Origin: Rhodoferax sp.
GTDB lineage: Bacteria > Pseudomonadota > Gammaproteobacteria > Burkholderiales > Burkholderiaceae_C
Length of the DNA stretch: 40,475 nucleotides
Direction: 5' to 3'
NCBI RefSeq assembly: GCF_030646845.1
Contig: NZ_JAUSLE010000045.1
Coordinates: forward strand, 1-40,475
Positions 7,937 to 15,917 of this stretch are shown here, piece after piece (within the stretch, counting starts at the first letter, position 1; each line of letters starts with the position of its first letter). Made by a program: the position numbers and the translations under genes. A model generated the notes under the pieces. It saw only the letters and a program-made list of their open reading frames with translations, ran no database searches and was not told the DNA's origin.

Positions 7937-9100
7937 ATGATCCAGAGAACGCTTTTTACACCTGATCACGAAGCCTTTCGTGACAGTTTCCGCCGTTTCA
8001 TGGAGAAGGAAATTGCCCCTTTCCATGCCGATTGGGAAGAGCAGGGCTATGTGGACCGTGCGGTGTGGAACAAGGCCGGCGAAAACGGCTTTCTGTGCAT
8101 GGCCATGCCTGAGGAATACGGTGGCGTCGGCGCCGACAAGCTGTACTCCGTGGTGCAGATGGAGGAGCTCAGCCGCGGCGGCTTCTCCGGCATTGGCTAC
8201 TCGCTGCACAGCGAGATCGTGGCGCCCTACATCCTGCATTACGGCACTGAAGATCAGAAGAAAAAATACCTGCCCAAACTGGCCAGCGGCGAGATGATTG
8301 GCGCCATCGCCATGAGCGAACCGGCGGCGGGCTCGGACCTGCAGGGCATCAAGGCCACGGCCATCCAGCAGCCCGATGGCAGCTACCTCCTCAACGGCAG
8401 CAAGACTTTCATCACCAATGGCTGGCACGCGGATCTGGTGATCGTCGTGGCCAAGACCAATCCGGCAGCGGGCGCCAAGGGCACCAGCCTGCTGCTGGTG
8501 GAGCGCGGCATGCCTGGTTTTTCAGTGGGCAAGCGGCTGAAAAAACTGGGCCTCAAGGCGCAGGACACGTCCGAGCTGTTTTTCGACAATGTGCGCGTCC
8601 TGGCCGACAACCTGCTGGGTGGCCCGGCGCACGAAAACCGGGGCTTCATCTGCCTGATGGAACAGCTGCCCTGGGAGCGCCTGCAGATCGCCATTGGGGC
8701 GATCGCCGCGTCGCAGGCCGCCATCGACTGGACGGTGGACTATGTGAAGGAGCGCAAGGTGTTTGGCCAGCCCGTCGCGGCCTTCCAGAACACGCGCTTC
8801 ACGCTGGCCGAGCTGCAAACCGAGGTGCAGGTGGCGCGCGTGTTTGTGGACAAATGCACCGAGCTGCTCATGACCAACACCCTCGACACGGCAACGGCCA
8901 GCATGGCCAAGTACTGGTGCAGCGACCTGCAATGCAAGGTGATGGACGAGTGCGTGCAACTGTTTGGCGGCTATGGCTACATGTGGGAATACCCGATTAC
9001 CCGCGCCTACGCCGACGCGCGCGTGCAGCGCATCTACGGCGGCACCAACGAAATCATGAAAGAAGTGATTACCCGGGCGATGGGGTTGGGCGGCAAATAA
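7937..9100 (+). CDS. Acyl-CoA dehydrogenase
   Basis: 387 residues, the full length of the family. The N-terminal helical domain begins at RTLFTPDHEAFRDSFRRF, and the middle domain has the FAD-contact stretch IGAIAMSEPAAGSDLQGIK and the strand GSKTFITNG. The C-terminal domain carries QLFGGYGYMWEYPITR and RIYGGTNEIMKEV. The YGGTNEI form, instead of YEGT, places it with isovaleryl/long-chain type enzymes, where the catalytic Glu lies elsewhere. It oxidises acyl-CoA to trans-2-enoyl-CoA, passing electrons to ETF. It is divergent from the thiolase-fadB unit, so the block covers a complete beta-oxidation cycle. Chain-length preference is not visible. Confidence 0.93.
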   Translation: MIQRTLFTPDHEAFRDSFRRFMEKEIAPFHADWEEQGYVDRAVWNKAGENGFLCMAMPEEYGGVGADKLYSVVQMEELSRGGFSGIGYSLHSEIVAPYILHYGTEDQKKKYLPKLASGEMIGAIAMSEPAAGSDLQGIKATAIQQPDGSYLLNGSKTFITNGWHADLVIVVAKTNPAAGAKGTSLLLVERGMPGFSVGKRLKKLGLKAQDTSELFFDNVRVLADNLLGGPAHENRGFICLMEQLPWERLQIAIGAIAASQAAIDWTVDYVKERKVFGQPVAAFQNTRFTLAELQTEVQVARVFVDKCTELLMTNTLDTATASMAKYWCSDLQCKVMDECVQLFGGYGYMWEYPITRAYADARVQRIYGGTNEIMKEVITRAMGLGGK

Positions 9101-9108
9101 GCCGCCCA
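9087..9108. terminator. Hairpin at the acyl-CoA dehydrogenase stop codon
   Basis: TGGGCGGC (9087-9094), AAATAA, GCCGCCCA (9101-9108) form a perfect 8-base stem with a 6-base loop that contains the stop codon. It lies between two convergent genes (the next ends at 9132) and could stop transcription from either side, although no T-run follows. Confidence 0.5.
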
Positions 9109-9131
9109 GGGCGATGTGGGTTTGCCGTGCG

Positions 9132-9875
9132 CTAACGGGTCAACTGGCGGCGGCGCAAGATGGCCAAACTGGACAGGCCCAAGCCCAGTAAGGCCAGCGA
9201 GCCGGGCTCGGGAATGACATTGCCGTTGCCGGTGGTTACGACGCTTACACGCAAGTTGTCCATGGCCCATGACTCGTCAGAAAGACTCTGGTTGCCCGGA
9301 CCAAAGATGTAGAAATCGATTTTCGCTGTAGAGCCGGTGTGTGCAAAATTGGCAAAGCGTGGGTCAGCGCCCAAGTTATAGGCGCTGTCTGAGTAGTAGA
9401 AGCCCTGGGAAAAACCGAGATTGACCAGGCGTGCCAACGTGACCCCAGCAGGTGGGGCGTAACTCTGGATCTGGTATGACAGATCGGCATTGGCAAATGA
9501 TTCACTGAACAGGGTCACGCCATCGAACACAATTTTGAAAAAATCACCTTGAGGGAACGTGCCCGTGCCGTCGAGCGAATCAATGGCGGCAAACAGGAAC
9601 TCCAGGCTGATGGTGTTGTGGGTAGGTAGATTGTTCAACTGCAACGTCACCGTGTTGCCAGTCTCACTGCGCAGAAAATTGCCGCCGAACTGATTGCCTG
9701 TTGAGCCCAATCCGGCGTAACCCTGTACAGCCGTCTGCACCGCTGTGCCCGGCGAGAGTTCGGTGGGCAATGGTCCCTCAAAATTCGTTTGAAAAACGAC
9801 GGTGGGCGCTGCAATGGCAGCAGTGACGCTGGCGGTCAAAAAAAGCGTCGCGGTCAGGCGAGTGAGTTTCGACAT
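9132..9875 (-). CDS. PEP-CTERM sorting-domain protein
   Basis: 247 residues. An N-terminal signal peptide (MSKLTRLTATLFLTASVTAA) precedes a secreted domain rich in N, T, S, G and F. The C-terminus is a PEP-CTERM tripartite signal: VIPEPGSLALLGLGL, a hydrophobic helix, then the basic tail RRRQLTR. In this system an exosortase recognises the signal in the inner membrane and the protein is released to the surface or matrix; none of that machinery is in the window. AAGGAG lies 5 bases before the start. No enzyme motif is recognised in the body, and the function is unknown. Confidence 0.88.
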   Translation of the reverse strand: MSKLTRLTATLFLTASVTAAIAAPTVVFQTNFEGPLPTELSPGTAVQTAVQGYAGLGSTGNQFGGNFLRSETGNTVTLQLNNLPTHNTISLEFLFAAIDSLDGTGTFPQGDFFKIVFDGVTLFSESFANADLSYQIQSYAPPAGVTLARLVNLGFSQGFYYSDSAYNLGADPRFANFAHTGSTAKIDFYIFGPGNQSLSDESWAMDNLRVSVVTTGNGNVIPEPGSLALLGLGLSSLAILRRRQLTR

Positions 9876-10216
9876 GGGGACTCCTTGAAGGGATCAGGGG
9901 AACTCCACACTGGTCTGACTTAACCCACAACCAGAGGCTGAGAATCGCATTCGGCATGGCGATTCCAGCGCATGCGAGGCCATACGCATAAATCACGCCC
10001 AAATTCGGAAAATAAAATAATCCCGACACATTTCAACGAGTTAGCCTTCCGTCCTAGTGGAAGTGAAGTCGCCTTTGGCGTATTTTGAATCGATGTTGTA
10101 AAGATTCTCGACAGCATTTGCGAGCCGGGCACCCATGACCCATGAGACTTCGAAACGAGGCGATCCAAACGGCGATGGCGGCGGGAGGCAAAATAGCCCT
10201 GCCAACTCTCATTGCC
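9876..10216. other. Intergenic region between the divergent PEP-CTERM and MOSC genes
   Basis: About 340 bases without a convincing gene. An AT-rich stretch near 10010-10020 (GGAAAATAAAATAATCC) could hold a promoter, but no -35/-10 pair with proper spacing was found on either strand. No sigma-54 GG-N10-GC pair was found upstream of the PEP-CTERM gene. If the MOSC gene starts earlier (10142 or 10175), the region is shorter. Confidence 0.4.
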
Positions 10217-10795
10217 ATGCCCACACTTCTCAGTATCCAAATTGCACAAGCACGTCGCGTTCAAATCAATGGGCGCTCCATCCTGACGGCGATTCACAAG
10301 CTGCCTGTTTCTGGCGCGGTTTCGGTCATGCCCCTGGGCCTGGCCGGGGATGAGCAGGCTGATTTGTCGGTGCATGGCGGCCTGGATAAAGCGGTGTATG
10401 CCTACCCGGCTGAACACTACCCGTTCTGGCGCGAGGCTCGTGCCCAGGCCGGGCTAACCGATATTGACGATGCCCTGCCGTTTGGCTCAATGGGTGAAAA
10501 CCTGACGCTGCAAGGCGTGCTGGAAACGGATGTGTGGGTCGGCGATGTGCTTAGATTCAGCGGCTGTGAACTGCGGGTGACGCAGCCACGCGAGCCCTGC
10601 TACAAGTTCAACGCGGCCATGGGCTACAACGGCGCCGTCAAGGCCATGGCGCAAAACGCCTGCTGCGGGTTTTATCTGGCGGTGGACCAGCCAGGGCATT
10701 TGAGCGCGGGTGAGTCGTTTGAACTGATCCCCGGCCCGCGACGCCTGCGCATCACCGAGATGTTCAACGCCAAGATGTTCAAGCATATGCGCTGA
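10217..10795 (+). CDS. MOSC domain protein, YiiM type
   Basis: 192 residues from the ATG at 10217. MOSC domains bind molybdenum cofactor or transfer sulfur; YiiM-type members reduce N-hydroxylated compounds using the cofactor. Seen here: IQIAQARRVQINGRSILTAI at the start, PLGLAGDEQADLSVHGGLDK, YPAEHYPFWR, FGSMGENL and QPREPCYKF, whose conserved cysteine is the likely molybdenum ligand. Open frame continues upstream to 10142, but family similarity begins at about 10220, so the shorter start is chosen; no strong ribosome-binding site supports either. It stands alone, followed by an interspersed element. Confidence 0.83.
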   Translation: MPTLLSIQIAQARRVQINGRSILTAIHKLPVSGAVSVMPLGLAGDEQADLSVHGGLDKAVYAYPAEHYPFWREARAQAGLTDIDDALPFGSMGENLTLQGVLETDVWVGDVLRFSGCELRVTQPREPCYKFNAAMGYNGAVKAMAQNACCGFYLAVDQPGHLSAGESFELIPGPRRLRITEMFNAKMFKHMR

Positions 10796-10805
10796 ACGCG
10801 GTGAG

Positions 10806-10862
10806 TTGCTATCTAATTAATAGCTGGTTACGCAATATCTGCGAGGGCTAGAGCCTGATTTT
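10806..10862. repeat. 57-base interspersed element, best-formed copy
   Basis: This copy has three inverted repeats in a row: GCTAT...ATAGC (10809-10825), CGCA-ATATC-TGCG, and GGCT-AG-AGCC. It matches the copy at 14970 at about 48 of 57 positions, and all three full copies have the same length. It sits 10 bases after the MOSC stop. The family resembles short interspersed elements remembered from Comamonadaceae genomes. Confidence 0.78.
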
Positions 10863-10975
10863 GCTCATGGCAATCGATGGGGTGCTGGCGTTACGAATGA
10901 CCTGAGGCCAACAGCTGACAGTATGCGCCGCGTGGCAAGTTCATTAACTCAGCGCAAAGACTACAGTCTGGTGAC

Positions 10976-12667
10976 TCACTCTGGTTGGCGTTGCATGCGC
11001 ATTGCACCGCCTTCATGAAGGACCAATGCCACCACCTTGCCGCTGGCGTCGCGTTCAAACTGCAGCTGCGCTATTCCCTTCTCATAGGTGAATCGGTCGG
11101 GTTGGCCTGCCATCGGGAAGACTGGCTGGCGCGGCCAATCCCGGGACCGAACGGCCAGCTGGCCACCCTCGGCCTTCACGTCAAAGTCCAGATTGCGGCG
11201 CAGTAGTCGCGCAAGGTGGAAGCGACCGACGTAGGCCTGTTGCTGCTCGATGGGCACCACGGCGGCGGCCGGCACCGGCTCGTTGGTGCGAGTGCCCGAC
11301 ATGCTGCCACCGCCGTGGGTGTAGTCCACCCCCGTCACGACGCCGGCCTGACGAGTGAACACGTACTGCACGCCCAACTCGGCGTCAGTGAAGGTATTTG
11401 GCCCTGCTGGCAGCAGGGGCCGAAAACCACCGCCGGTGATGCGGCGATAGAGCGCGCCATCCTGCAGCACGAAAGTGAAGGCCGTCGCCTCGTCGATGCG
11501 GAACACCCCAGCGTACTCGGCCAACTGATCAGGGCCAAGTACAGTGGTGGTCGCTACGACCGGATAGCGGGTCGCGGTGAGACTCACAAGAATCTTGTTC
11601 GCCTGTGCGTGCGCATTGCTGGTGAAAGCTACCACTGCTTCCTGGGTGTCAGGCGCAACCATCCATAACGTGCGATAACCTCCGGTGCCGCCCCCGTGGA
11701 AAAAAGTTCGCCGTTCAGCCGGGCCACGCATCATCACCGCGTAGCCAATCTGGCCGCTCTGGTAGCGCCCCAGTGGTGTTAGCAGGCGCTCCACGGCGGG
11801 GCCAAGCGGTCCACTGGGGCCGGCCATGATGGCGCGACTGAAGATAAGCATATCTGCCGCAGTGGAGCGCAAAGCACCGGCACCCGCAAGGGCCTGGAAG
11901 TCCCATAGTGAAGTTGGAGTTTTATTGTTGAAGCCCTGCGCCATACGGGCGGCCTTATCGCCCAGCAGTTGCACCGTGTCAGACATGCCCAGGGGTGACG
12001 TGATGTTCTCGCGTACCAGTACATGCCAGGGCTTGCCATAGCGTTCAGACAAAATTTCACCGACCATACCCAAGCCGAAATTGCTGTACGCGGCTGCGCA
12101 GGGCGGTGAAGTCTTCAGTTTCAGGCTGGACAACGCAAACCAGAGTCGACGTCGGTCATAAGTGGCATAAGGGTTGTCCTCCACATAGTTCTCTGAGAAA
12201 TCCGGTGGCAGGCGCGGCACGCAGGCGCTGTGCGTGATGAGTTGCCGCAGCGTGATGGATGCCACCTCGGGTGAGGTCAATGTGGCCTTGCCCTGCAGCA
12301 GCGCGCCCAGCTTGTCTTCCAGCGTCAGGTCGCCTTTCTCGACTGCTTGCGCCAGCAGCAGGCCAGTGAAGACCTTGCTGATGGATCCGATTTCGTACAA
12401 CTGCTGGGCTTGGACAGCCGAAGGTGCGCTCGCCGAGTCTCGATCCGCGGCGCCATTCTGCCGGAAGGCGTACGTGGCTTGCCCGTCCCGCCATACCCCG
12501 ACGGCCACCGAACCCTGCTCCTCGCCCAGCGCGGTTTTGGCCAGTAGCGTGGGATCGGAGCCAAACGTCAGTTGTTGCGCCGCCGTGCAGCTCAGCCACA
12601 GCCCTGCTACTGCGCCGACGCAGCCACGCAGGGCCTTTCCGCTGAAATTGCTCCACATGTTTTTCAT
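10976..12667 (-). CDS. Secreted serine hydrolase, class C beta-lactamase fold
   Basis: 563 residues from the ATG at 12667 (MKNMWSNF). A signal peptide with hydrophobic core VGAVAGLWLSC targets the periplasm. The domain has the three active-site motifs of AmpC/EstB/D-aminopeptidase-type enzymes: S-x-x-K in GSISKVF (Ser95, Lys98), Y-x-N in AYSNFG (Tyr194, Asn196), and HGGGTGGY. A C-terminal domain of about 200 residues resembles the DUF3471-type beta domain often found after it. Such enzymes are esterases, peptidases or amidases more often than true beta-lactamases, so resistance should not be assumed. A longer frame to 12742 adds 25 unsupported residues. It is divergent from a two-component system, which may control it. 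Confidence 0.87.
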   Translation of the reverse strand: MKNMWSNFSGKALRGCVGAVAGLWLSCTAAQQLTFGSDPTLLAKTALGEEQGSVAVGVWRDGQATYAFRQNGAADRDSASAPSAVQAQQLYEIGSISKVFTGLLLAQAVEKGDLTLEDKLGALLQGKATLTSPEVASITLRQLITHSACVPRLPPDFSENYVEDNPYATYDRRRLWFALSSLKLKTSPPCAAAYSNFGLGMVGEILSERYGKPWHVLVRENITSPLGMSDTVQLLGDKAARMAQGFNNKTPTSLWDFQALAGAGALRSTAADMLIFSRAIMAGPSGPLGPAVERLLTPLGRYQSGQIGYAVMMRGPAERRTFFHGGGTGGYRTLWMVAPDTQEAVVAFTSNAHAQANKILVSLTATRYPVVATTTVLGPDQLAEYAGVFRIDEATAFTFVLQDGALYRRITGGGFRPLLPAGPNTFTDAELGVQYVFTRQAGVVTGVDYTHGGGSMSGTRTNEPVPAAAVVPIEQQQAYVGRFHLARLLRRNLDFDVKAEGGQLAVRSRDWPRQPVFPMAGQPDRFTYEKGIAQLQFERDASGKVVALVLHEGGAMRMQRQPE

Positions 12668-12752
12668 ATCTTCGATCTCATGGTTGCATCTTTCGAAAAA
12701 ATGCCCCCACGCGTTGGAGCAATGAATGGAATTGTGCGGCACCGAACCTTAA

Positions 12753-12769
12753 GCGATCCCAAAGATCGC
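12753..12769. promoter_or_regulatory. Inverted repeat in the divergent region of the serine hydrolase and response-regulator genes
   Basis: GCGATC-CCAAA-GATCGC, a perfect 6-base inverted repeat with a 5-base centre, lies 86 bases upstream of the hydrolase start and 67 bases before the regulator start. It could be an operator for the neighbouring response regulator. No direct-repeat OmpR-type box was recognised. Confidence 0.35.
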
Positions 12770-12835
12770 GTGTTGTGGGCGACGCGGGAACGGGTCTTTC
12801 AGGTTGACACAGGTTTCAGCGGGCACAATCCTTTG

Positions 12836-13492
12836 ATGCACATCTTGCTTATTGAAGACGACCTTGACTTGGGGCGAGCATTGCAGTCTGCACTCAAGGT
12901 CGAGGGGCTGACCAGCGAATGGCGTCGGCGGGCAGGTGATGCCCCCCGCACTGTCGAGGCCAGCCTGGTGGACTGCGTGTTGCTGGACCTGACATTGCCC
13001 GATGGCAGTGGTTTTGATCTGTTGGCACGCTGGCGGCGGGAGGGCATTCAGGTGCCCATCATTGTCATCACCGCGCGCTCTGCGGTGGACCACCGCCTGG
13101 CAGGCCTTGATGGCGGTGCCGATGACTTTGTGGTGAAACCCTTTGCCATCGCGGAGCTGATATCGCGCATTCGCGCCGTGCTGCGCCGCTGCGCGCGCCA
13201 GGCGAGCGAAACCTGGACGCTGGGGGACCTGGTGATCGAACCCCGCCGACACCAGGCCCAGCTTTGCGGCGAGCAGATCGACCTGTCCGGGCGTGAGTTC
13301 CAGTTGCTACTCGAACTGGCGCGCGAACCTGGCGCGGTCGTGGCCAAGGGCGTGCTGGCGCAAAAACTCGATCCGCTGGGTGAGCCGGTGAACTTCAGTG
13401 CCATTGAGGTGCATGTCTCCAACCTGCGCCGCAAGATTGGAGCTGAACGCATCTGCACCGTGCGCGGTGTGGGTTACATGCTGACGTCATGA
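12836..13492 (+). CDS. OmpR-family response regulator
   Basis: 218 residues from the ATG at 12836. The receiver domain has the acidic pair in LLIEDDLD, the phospho-acceptor Asp51 in CVLLDLTLPDGSG, Thr79 in VITAR and Lys101 in VVKPF. The C-terminal winged-helix DNA-binding domain includes LSGREFQLLLELA and VEVHVSNLRRKIG-type sequence. It resembles QseB/PmrA/TctD regulators. Open frame continues far upstream (to 12572), but the domain starts at MHILLIEDD. Its stop overlaps the kinase start as ATGA, giving coupled translation. It lies divergent from the serine hydrolase gene, a possible target. Confidence 0.92.
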   Translation: MHILLIEDDLDLGRALQSALKVEGLTSEWRRRAGDAPRTVEASLVDCVLLDLTLPDGSGFDLLARWRREGIQVPIIVITARSAVDHRLAGLDGGADDFVVKPFAIAELISRIRAVLRRCARQASETWTLGDLVIEPRRHQAQLCGEQIDLSGREFQLLLELAREPGAVVAKGVLAQKLDPLGEPVNFSAIEVHVSNLRRKIGAERICTVRGVGYMLTS

Positions 13493-14895
13493 GCCAATTG
13501 CTGAAACGGGTCCACGCAGTGGTGGTCGAGCCGACCTTGGTGCGGCGCAGTATCTCGTCAGTGCTGCTCGCGTTTTTTCTCGTGTGGGCCGTGCTGTTGG
13601 GGTACCAATACTTTCAGGCCAAGCAAACAATGGCCAACAACTCGGGTCTGCAATACTTTGGCAATGCGGTGACCGTCGCCCTGTCAGATGTGGATGACCG
13701 CGCACAAGCCGGCTCGGTGGTCGCTGCGACCGCCACCTGGACCAACATCCGCCGCCGTGAATTTGGCAGATTGCCGGGAAGTGTGTTGTTTGAACTGCTG
13801 GACCGCGACAAACAACGGATCTATGCGTCTGCGGCGCTGGGTAGGCAGATACTGAACAGCATACCGGGGCAACTGGTGGAGCAGGCGCTGCAAGGGCAGC
13901 CCTACCTCGTGTACCAGGGCGATACCGCGCGCTGGACACTGCGTATCGCAGAACCCAAGCGCAGCGACGCCGACTTGCTGGCGTACAACAGTCGTTTTTT
14001 GCTGCCCTACCTGTTGTTAGCCCTGCCTTTTGTGCTGCTGCCGGTTTGGCTTTCGGTGCGATACGGCCTGCGCCCCCTGCAGCAACTGGCCGCGCGTATC
14101 GCCAGGCGCGATGCCAATGATCTCAATCCGGTGGACTTCGAGGCCCGGCACCGCGAACTCAAACCCCTGGTGAACGCGCTGGATGCCATGCTGATGCAGC
14201 TGCGCCAGAATGCTGCGCGCGAACGTGCCTTTGTGCAAGATGCGGCCCATGAACTTCGAACACCCATGGCCGTGATCGTTGCCCAGGCGCATGCTTTGTC
14301 GGGTGCCAGCAATCGCCTGGACCGTGAGAGTGCGCAAGCCCACCTGGAGCATGCGATTGCACGGGCTTCGCACCTCACCCAGCAGTTGCTCGAACTCGCA
14401 TCGCTGGATGATGCGCAGCGGCCTGCACCCAAGTGGATCGATGCAGCGCAATTGGTGCGGCAAATCATTGCCCAGGCCGCACCGAATGCCTTTGCGCGCG
14501 GAATCGACATGGCGCTTGAGGCCCCCGACTCCTTGATGACGAGGATTGACGTGCCGGCGCTGCAGTCGATTCTGGAGAACCTGCTCAATAACGCCTTGCG
14601 CTACGTGAACGATGGAGGTCAAGTGGCCGTCGCGCTGAACGGTAATGGTGGCGGCCTTGCGCTGTCAGTTGAAGATGATGGGCCCGGCATTGCCGCTGCC
14701 GAACGCCCCCTCGTTTTTGAGCGCTTCTACCGAGGTGCAGGGCAGCAGGCACCCGGCTCTGGCCTTGGTTTGGCAATTGTCAAACAAGCCGCTCTCAGGT
14801 TGGGGGGAAGTGTTGCCATTTCCGGTGGACTGAAGGGCCGGGGAGTCGGATTCCATGTCTCTCTCCCGCTAGCTGCGACGAAGAATGGTAGCTAG
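13489..14895 (+). CDS. Sensor histidine kinase, QseC/TctE-like
   Basis: 468 residues. Transmembrane segments at about 21-41 and 170-190 enclose a periplasmic sensor of roughly 125 residues; a HAMP linker follows (RYGLRPLQQLAARIARRD). The dimerisation helix has the phosphorylated His254 in DAAHELRTPMAV. The ATPase domain has the N box ENLLNNALRY (363-372), G1 DDGPG (396-400) and G2 GSGLGLAI (423-430). It phosphorylates the regulator encoded just before it, and the two genes overlap by 4 bases. The signal cannot be told; related kinases sense metals, tricarboxylates or hormones. Confidence 0.92.
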   Translation: MSQLLKRVHAVVVEPTLVRRSISSVLLAFFLVWAVLLGYQYFQAKQTMANNSGLQYFGNAVTVALSDVDDRAQAGSVVAATATWTNIRRREFGRLPGSVLFELLDRDKQRIYASAALGRQILNSIPGQLVEQALQGQPYLVYQGDTARWTLRIAEPKRSDADLLAYNSRFLLPYLLLALPFVLLPVWLSVRYGLRPLQQLAARIARRDANDLNPVDFEARHRELKPLVNALDAMLMQLRQNAARERAFVQDAAHELRTPMAVIVAQAHALSGASNRLDRESAQAHLEHAIARASHLTQQLLELASLDDAQRPAPKWIDAAQLVRQIIAQAAPNAFARGIDMALEAPDSLMTRIDVPALQSILENLLNNALRYVNDGGQVAVALNGNGGGLALSVEDDGPGIAAAERPLVFERFYRGAGQQAPGSGLGLAIVKQAALRLGGSVAISGGLKGRGVGFHVSLPLAATKNGS

Positions 14896-14896
14896 A

Positions 14897-14927
14897 TTGC
14901 GTCGAGCGTAGGGTGAACTCGACACAA
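14897..14927. terminator. Hairpin after the histidine kinase gene
   Basis: GTCGAG (14901-14906) and CTCGAC (14918-14923) form a perfect 6-base stem around an 11-base loop. The stem extends with TTG/CAA after one mismatch. It begins 2 bases after the kinase stop and faces a convergent gene. No T-run follows, so this is a candidate only. Confidence 0.4.
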
Positions 14928-14969
14928 GATACTTGGAGGCGTCCATCAATGCGCCATGCTGCGATGTTT

Positions 14970-15026
14970 TTGCTATCTATTTAATAGCTTCTTACGCAAT
15001 ATCTGCGGGGGCTAAAGGCCGAATTA
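14970..15026. repeat. 57-base interspersed element overlapping the acyltransferase 3' end
   Basis: TTGCTATCTATTTAATAGCT, then CGCAATATCTGCG and GGGGGCTAAAGGCC: the same three-stem design as the copy at 10806. On the minus strand it encodes the last dozen residues of the acyltransferase (ALIRPLAPADIA) and its stop codon. Confidence 0.78.
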
Positions 15027-15906
15027 GTGCCTCAATCTGCGCGTCCTTGTCCAGCCACATCTGATGCACCCATTTCTGGTAGGCCTCGCGCACGGCCGGG
15101 TCGCCGGCGTAATCGCCTTGCGCCAGGTGCGCGGGAACCGGCAACGATCGCACCCGGACGATGACGCGCTTGAGCTTGCCGGTGAGGAACTGCCAGAAGT
15201 CCGGTGCACCGTCCGGGTAAACAATGGTCACATCCAGAATGGCCTGAAATTTGTCGCCCATGGCGTTGAGCGCCAGCGCGATGCCACCCGCCTTCGGTTT
15301 GAGCAGGTGCTTGTAGGGTGATTGTTGCCGCTGGTGTTTGGCCGGCGTGAAGCGCGTGCCTTCCAGGAAATTCATCACGCTGGTGGGAATCAGCGCAAAC
15401 TTCTCGCAGGCCTTGCGTGTGGTCTCCTGGTCCTTGCCCCGCATCTCGGGGTGTTTTTTCAGGAACTCTTCGCTGTGACGGCGCATGAATGGAAATTCCA
15501 GCGCCCACCAGGCGAGCCCCATGATGGGCACCCAGATCAGTTGCTGCTTGAGAAAAAACTTGAGCAGCGGAATACGCCGGTTGAACAGGTGCTGCAGCAC
15601 CAGAATGTCCACCCAGGACTGGTGATTGCAGTTCACCAGGTACCAGCTGCGGTAGTTGAGCCCTTCAATACCCTGCACATCCCAGGTGACGCGTTGGGTG
15701 AGCCGCATCCAGCCGCTGTTGCCGGCAATCCAGGCTTCGGCGATGCGCAGCAGAATCGGGTCGATCACCAAGCGCATCTTTTTGATGGGAATGATCAATT
15801 TCACCAGGGAAACCAGCAGCAGGATGGGCACCCAGAACAGCGCATTGAGCGCCATCAGCAGTGTCGCTATCAGGCCCACCAACAAAGGGGGCAAGAAGTT
15901 AAGCAT
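14992..15906 (-). CDS. PlsC-like lysophospholipid acyltransferase
   Basis: 304 residues, similar in build to E. coli YihG. Hydrophobic segments lie at about 5-40. The catalytic HX4D motif is NHQSWVD near residue 94, and the glycerophosphate-binding EGTR motif is in MNFLEGTRFTP. The reaction would be transfer of an acyl chain to a lysophospholipid or related acceptor at the inner membrane. The gene starts 11 bases after the crotonase stop, so the two probably share a transcript. The C-terminal ALIRPLAPADIA is encoded by an interspersed element, so the original end of the protein has likely been replaced without damage to the catalytic core. Confidence 0.88.
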   Translation of the reverse strand: MLNFLPPLLVGLIATLLMALNALFWVPILLLVSLVKLIIPIKKMRLVIDPILLRIAEAWIAGNSGWMRLTQRVTWDVQGIEGLNYRSWYLVNCNHQSWVDILVLQHLFNRRIPLLKFFLKQQLIWVPIMGLAWWALEFPFMRRHSEEFLKKHPEMRGKDQETTRKACEKFALIPTSVMNFLEGTRFTPAKHQRQQSPYKHLLKPKAGGIALALNAMGDKFQAILDVTIVYPDGAPDFWQFLTGKLKRVIVRVRSLPVPAHLAQGDYAGDPAVREAYQKWVHQMWLDKDAQIEALIRPLAPADIA

Positions 15907-15917
15907 GGGTCGACCCT

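Noticed and set aside
10976..12667. Antibiotic-resistance beta-lactamase
   Set aside because: The motifs fit many esterases and peptidases of the same fold, and the large C-terminal domain is not that of AmpC.
12804..12835. TTGACA as a -35 for the response-regulator gene
   Set aside because: No acceptable -10 at 16-18 bases, and the start codon would lie almost on the transcription start.
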